NCBI GenBank assembly: GCA_900544575.1
Contig: UQVO01000004.1
Coordinates: forward strand, 1-64,000
Direction: 5' to 3'
Length of the DNA: 64,000 nucleotides
Source of the DNA: an uncultured Eubacteriales bacterium
GTDB taxonomy: Bacteria > Bacillota > Clostridia > Christensenellales > CAG-917
Positions 60,351-64,000 of this stretch are shown here, one piece after another. Both the position numbers and the translations under genes were made by a program. How positions within the stretch are numbered: the stretch's first letter is position 1; the number at the start of each line of letters is the position of its first letter. The notes beneath the pieces are model-generated. The model searched no databases and was not told the origin of the DNA. It was given only the letters and a program-made list of their open reading frames with translations.

Positions 60351-60597
60351 CGCTTTCTGCCGATAATTGACGTCGCCGACCGCAAACTTGCTTTTGCAGC
60401 CACAACAACCGACGTTCGTCAGGGGAACAAGTCTTACAGTCACAAATACACTACTGCAAATTGCACAAGAACGGAGCGGGAGAATTTTGCGTAACACTCG
60501 CCGTTGATTACAACGGGATTAACATCGAAGTTGAAGTCGAAGTCACTATCGCCGAAGCGTGATTAGTTCCCTCCCACCATACTGGGACAGCACTTAC

Positions 60598-60627
60598 GAA
60601 AACAGCCCCCTCGGTTTAGGGGGCTGT
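60598..60627 (-). terminator. Terminator after the chimeric ORF
   Basis: On the minus strand ACAGCCCCCT, loop, AGGGGGCTGT, followed by TTTTCG, 28 bases after the stop codon at 60655. Confidence 0.8.
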
Positions 60628-60654
60628 CGGTTTGTCATTCCGTTCGGAATGTGA

Positions 60655-61350
60655 TTACGCCTGTGCCGCATTCACCGTGTAGGTGGTGGTGAAGTTGTAG
60701 ACTGCGTCACCGGTGGTCAGCGCAAACTCGACACGATAGGTGCCTGCCGCATTGAAGCCGCCGTTGGCGTCGAAGATGCTTGCGGTCACATCGCTCTCGC
60801 TGTCGCCGTCGATGGCGATGACTTTGAGGCTGATGCTCACGGTTTCAACATCATAGAAGCTGTAAGTCCTGTCGGAGCTGTTGTAAACTCTCGCTTTTAC
60901 AACATACGCACCGTCTTCCCAAACCATAACGACACTGGTTCTCACCGACGCGGTCTCGGGATTGTTATCGGTGTCTGCCAAAGCAGAGGTGTTGAGGTTC
61001 ATACCGTTAGTGCCGCTCAGCGTGGTGCCGACGGTGACCGTGGAGTTGTTAACGTATGCAGGGCTGATGGTGAAGTTGCCCGTGGTGCTTATGTCGCCGA
61101 CGGTGACTTTCCAGTCGATGTACTGCATATTGGACGCGCCGTTAGTGACGGGGTTGGTTTCGTCGTCGATGAGGAGGTTGAGGGACATCACCTTTATGCC
61201 CGTGCGCGTGACGACGGGAAGAATGTGCTGTCCGTCCATAGACTCCGCCCTCTCGCGATTCACGCCGAAAGAGCGGGGAATAGAAGGTCCGGTTATGTCC
61301 GCGTCGAGCACCGCGACTTTCTTGCCGCTGCGCGCCGCACCGACCGCAAT
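60655..61350 (-). pseudogene. Chimeric ORF: internal Mrp/NBP35 piece joined to a secreted-type C-terminus
   Basis: From about 61342 down to 61147 (minus strand) the reading frame gives GAARSGKKVAVLDADITG, then PSIPRSFGV, GILPVVTRTGIK-like text and LNLLIDDETNPV. This is an unmistakable internal segment of an Mrp/NBP35-type iron-sulfur scaffold ATPase. The Walker A region before it is missing; two stop codons lie just upstream, and no ATG exists (the only in-frame start is a GTG in the middle of the Mrp strand). The homology stops abruptly at NPV, where Mrp continues with WRGP. The remaining 160 residues (NGASNMQYIDWKVTVGDIST onward) are Thr/Asn/Asp-rich beta strands like the C-termini of nearby lipoproteins. 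I read it as gene debris or an assembly chimera, not a functional gene. Confidence 0.8.
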
Positions 61351-61427
61351 CTACTATATTGCGGCAGAGTTTTTGCACGTTTGCCGCATAAGCACCCGGT
61401 CATCGTTTGTTTCGCCATAATCAATAC

Positions 61428-61462
61428 GCAATAAAAAGAGAACCCCGCAAAATACGGGGTTC
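61428..61462 (-). terminator. Terminator upstream of the chimeric ORF
   Basis: On the minus strand GAACCCCG, loop, CGGGGTTC, then TCTTTTTATT. It would end transcription from the lipoprotein at 61719 or the 30-codon ORF before the chimeric ORF. Confidence 0.78.
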
Positions 61463-61541
61463 CCGGGGAATGAACGTTCGCGGGAAGTAGTGCGGCGAAC
61501 GGCGGCGCTCCGTATATAGGGCTTTGGAAGGAGCGCGCAAA

Positions 61542-61634
61542 TTATGAGGGGTTCACGCTTAACGCGGATGACCTTCTGCATTGAGGACGACACCGTGTGC
61601 CGTCAAAGTCCGCAAATCTCGTCTTGACAAGCAT
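61542..61634 (-). CDS. Possible 30-residue peptide with strong ribosome site
   Basis: A 30-codon ORF, MLVKTRFADFDGTRC..., preceded by GGGGAGGAGAG at ideal spacing and followed by a terminator at 61428. It has two Cys (C15, C19) and a basic C-terminus. There is no recognised family. It may be the truncated start of a lost gene, since the region around it is debris; its reality rests only on the ribosome site. Confidence 0.3.
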   Translation of the reverse strand: MLVKTRFADFDGTRCRPQCRRSSALSVNPS

Positions 61635-61718
61635 ACTCTCTCTCCTCCCCAACGCGCACGATTAAGTGTCGCGCGCGTCGGAGATTTGAAAAAAGAAGCG
61701 GACAAATCCAAGACTGGT

Positions 61719-64000
61719 TTAAGAGACGATTATGTCGATTTCGGCGCCGTATCCGCCCTTGCAGAGAAGCAACGTATACGTCCCCGCGTCGTTGATCACG
61801 CCGTTTGCCGCGATTACTTTGTCGGTTATGTCATTGCCTGCCGAATCGGTGATTCTTATCATACGCGGATTTGTCATATCTTCTGCGGTGAACAATATTT
61901 TGTCAGTAGTAGTGTCGTCACCCGTTCTCAAAGCAATGCATATAGAGATACCGTCAAGAGGCAAACCCCAAGTACCCTCAGCACTACCAGCCGTCCAAGC
62001 TTGTCCGACATTAATATTTATACTCGTAATGTCCCCCGTATAGGTTTCGTACAGATCGTAGCCTATGCCCATCGCCTGTTCGTAATTCGCCATCGGGTCA
62101 ACCACTTCAATCGTCACATCGTAACGCAGCACGCCGAAGAGAGGCCACATCGGGTCAAGCACTATGGGGTTTTCCAAGACGCCAAGCCCGTTGATGGTTT
62201 CGATAGCAAAATAGAAGTCCGTAACCACGCCGACGTAAACGGTAACGGTCTGCTCGCCGAGGGTGTTCGGGTCAAAGCCTATGACATCCATAATGATGCC
62301 GGACGTTACTGCCGCATTGCCGTCGATGTCCGTGCCGTTGAAGAGATAAATTCCTTCGTAACCGACATTGGACAGCGTCATACCGGACGTTATGTCGGAG
62401 CCGAGTCCTATCTTGTCACCGTCACTGAGACCGGGAGCACCGGTGATGTCGACAATGTAATTGCCGTGATTTTCGGTGAGAGAAGAGTTGGTATACTCAT
62501 TGCTGCCGAGTCTGAGGTTTGCGATGAGGTCTTTCGCTTCCGTCTTTTCGGATTTTCCGAAGTTGAACGCACCGAATTTGATGTTAAGCGAATCGCTGCC
62601 GAGGACATCCATAACCGCACCTTCAACTTTGGCATTGCCTTCGGGCATTATGAGTTTGACGATTTCGGGAACAAGACCCGCGAAGTCAATAGTCACACCG
62701 TCCGCGGCAATGTTGTCGAGGTCGATATACCCCATCACGGTTTCGACAATGCCGATTATCTTATCAAAGTCAAAGCCGCTGTCGCTTCCTTGCTGCGGCT
62801 CGCTCGCTCCGCCTGCGGGTGCGGTGAGCATACCGATGACGTCGATGAGCGCGTCGATGTTATATACGCCGCCCAGACCGAGGCTTGCTTGCCCCATAAC
62901 GGGATGAGACTGCAACGCCGCCACGGCATAATCGCCGGAGTCGTAATAAAGGGTGAGGATGTTCTTAATGACAGCGTTATCCGCACCTACCTCATTCACC
63001 TGCACGCCGATATAGCCTACGCTCTTAATCAACGCAATGATTTCGTCTTTGCTCATATCGACAGCCATACTGCCGTCTTCGTTCTTTTCAACTGCGTCGA
63101 GGATGGCAAGCAGTTCGAAGGGGTTGATGTCAACATCGACATCGATGGTATAGGTGTGATTGACAACAGGGGCGCCTTCCTCCTGGTTTTCATATCCGGT
63201 GACGGTGCCGTCCACGGAGAATTTGAGGAGGTTCTGAGCTGCGCTCTCGCGGAGGTCTGCGTTGATGCCCGTGATGACGCCGCCGAAGGGGTTGTTTTCG
63301 TCATTCGTGACCGCGTCGCCCGTGCCTATGACAATGGAGATGTCATGCGTATTGACCAAAGTCGCTATTGCATTGATAAGTCCGTTGACTATACCGTTGG
63401 TGGAATCGTACTTGAGACCGATGACATCGGCAACGGTCTGAACGGTAGAACCGAGCTCTTCGACAGTCACACCGATGAAGCCGGCAACGGTTGCGTCGAT
63501 GTTTTCGATTTCGGCCAGTATGGGTCCAATCAAATCAAGAATGCCGCTGATATCGAACGTGAAGTCATACACATTGTTGTTGTAGAGAAGTGCGTCTTCC
63601 GCCCAAATCATTGCGCCGACCATTTCGAGCAGGCTCTTGACGGATTGACCTTTCAATAAGTCACCGATATCAAAGGTGCCGACAAGGCTGTCAATCTTGT
63701 CGATGAGACCGATGATGTCGAAGCCCTTCAGCTTGATGTAGCTGTTGCTGCCCACGTTGCCGTACATAACATACTCGTCACCAATCTTCTCAAACGCAAG
63801 ACCGAAGATGGGATTGCCGGTGGGATTGCCGTTCTCGTCCTTTGCTTTGATTTCGAGAGCAAGAGCATACTCGTTATTTGCTTGCAGATATGCTTGCACC
63901 TCGGGCCACACATCGGCAGAAGTAACGGTTATGGGCTCGTCTGTCGCGGGCGGCGGCGTAGGATCAACCGGGTCGTCTTTGTCGCAGGCGACCAGAAGCA
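61719..64000 (-). CDS. Large lipoprotein, 5' end outside window, paralogue of 56943-59273
   Basis: At least 760 residues. Reading to the window edge gives LLVACDKDD (lipobox) then PVDPTPPPATDEPIT, so only the first part of the signal peptide is cut off. The body parallels the other lipoprotein: GLAFEKIGDEYVMYGNVGSNSYIKL, NPFGGVITGINADLRE, GYIGVQVNEVGADNAVIKNILTLYY and GGVYNIDALIDVIGML, in the same order. Where the paralogue has poly-Asn this one has a Pro/Asp linker. The C-terminus ends with a separate beta-rich domain (DAGTYTLLLCKGGYGAEIDI). No enzyme motifs were found; it is likely a surface-anchored protein. It ends before the debris region and a terminator. Confidence 0.85.
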   Translation of the reverse strand, partial: LLVACDKDDPVDPTPPPATDEPITVTSADVWPEVQAYLQANNEYALALEIKAKDENGNPTGNPIFGLAFEKIGDEYVMYGNVGSNSYIKLKGFDIIGLIDKIDSLVGTFDIGDLLKGQSVKSLLEMVGAMIWAEDALLYNNNVYDFTFDISGILDLIGPILAEIENIDATVAGFIGVTVEELGSTVQTVADVIGLKYDSTNGIVNGLINAIATLVNTHDISIVIGTGDAVTNDENNPFGGVITGINADLRESAAQNLLKFSVDGTVTGYENQEEGAPVVNHTYTIDVDVDINPFELLAILDAVEKNEDGSMAVDMSKDEIIALIKSVGYIGVQVNEVGADNAVIKNILTLYYDSGDYAVAALQSHPVMGQASLGLGGVYNIDALIDVIGMLTAPAGGASEPQQGSDSGFDFDKIIGIVETVMGYIDLDNIAADGVTIDFAGLVPEIVKLIMPEGNAKVEGAVMDVLGSDSLNIKFGAFNFGKSEKTEAKDLIANLRLGSNEYTNSSLTENHGNYIVDITGAPGLSDGDKIGLGSDITSGMTLSNVGYEGIYLFNGTDIDGNAAVTSGIIMDVIGFDPNTLGEQTVTVYVGVVTDFYFAIETINGLGVLENPIVLDPMWPLFGVLRYDVTIEVVDPMANYEQAMGIGYDLYETYTGDITSININVGQAWTAGSAEGTWGLPLDGISICIALRTGDDTTTDKILFTAEDMTNPRMIRITDSAGNDITDKVIAANGVINDAGTYTLLLCKGGYGAEIDIIVS

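Noticed and set aside
61581..63659. 692-codon plus-strand frame opposite the second large lipoprotein
   Set aside because: Antisense shadow; the minus-strand frame continues past it to a clean lipobox at the window edge and aligns with a paralogue.
1..64000. CRISPR array, insertion sequence, prophage or rRNA operon
   Set aside because: No regularly spaced repeats, transposase or integrase motifs, phage genes or rRNA signatures were seen anywhere in the window.

Overview
The window reads as a fragment of a GC-rich endospore-forming Clostridia genome, most likely a metagenome-assembled gut or rumen relative. Supporting signs are SpoIVA, a YtxC-like sporulation protein, a SCIFF peptide with its radical SAM maturase, RNase J, Der next to a DUF512 protein, rubrerythrin, and good Shine-Dalgarno sites with sigma-A promoters. 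I cannot name the genus. The first 47 bases are not genomic: they are the inner end of the Illumina P5 oligo, an 8-base index and the Nextera Tn5 adapter. They sit directly on a tRNA gene cut off by the contig end.

Layout. 48-300: truncated tRNA (probably Gly) and tRNA-Leu(UAG). 0.4-2.0 kb: divergent DUF4097 lipoprotein and MerR regulator around a perfect palindrome. 2.0-6.0 kb: sugar kinase plus phosphomannose isomerase, then the ACT-domain UPF0237/UPF0210 pair. 6.1-14.4 kb (minus): spoIVA, an aspartate aminotransferase, and an overlapping run rnj, GT28-like glycosyltransferase, DUF512 protein, der. 14.7-16.9 kb: serC-serA. 17-20.6 kb (minus): two paralogous two-TM proteins flanking a charged helical protein, a YtxC-like gene, and an ECF sigma/anti-sigma pair with a recognisable autoregulatory promoter. 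20.8-28.7 kb: GH3 glucosidase, YitT transporter-like protein, Dabb protein, zinc alcohol dehydrogenase, PatB/MalY C-S lyase with an extra N-terminal domain, CAT-like acetyltransferase. 28.7-35 kb: one very large, less GC-rich InlB-repeat/BspA-LRR lipoprotein under a consensus sigma-A promoter, next to tRNA-Ser(UGA) and a detached copy of that tRNA's 3' end.

35.8-47 kb holds an aminotransferase, a LOG/SLOG protein, a small membrane protein, a 2-enoate-reductase-like flavoenzyme, a VOC protein, and a six-gene overlapping operon (about 41.7-46.9 kb). The operon encodes a CooC/AcsF-type P-loop ATPase, a BadF-type activase, a 55-residue membrane peptide, a protein resembling an acetyl-CoA-synthase beta domain with a CxxCxxxxxC motif, and two 2-hydroxyacyl-CoA-dehydratase-like subunits. 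This combination of nickel-ATPase/ACS parts with an ATP-driven low-potential reductase is the best candidate here for a poorly described system. No CO dehydrogenase catalytic gene is present.

47-57 kb (minus): SCIFF system, Orn/Lys/Arg decarboxylase-like enzyme, YjbQ protein, aconitase X as two overlapping subunits, and a methionine/folate operon (metF, a free-standing MetH activation-domain protein, and a MetH lacking that domain). 57-64 kb: two large paralogous lipoproteins (one running off the window end), rubrerythrin, and between them a debris zone in which a piece of an Mrp/NBP35 ATPase is joined to the C-terminus of an unrelated secreted-type protein.
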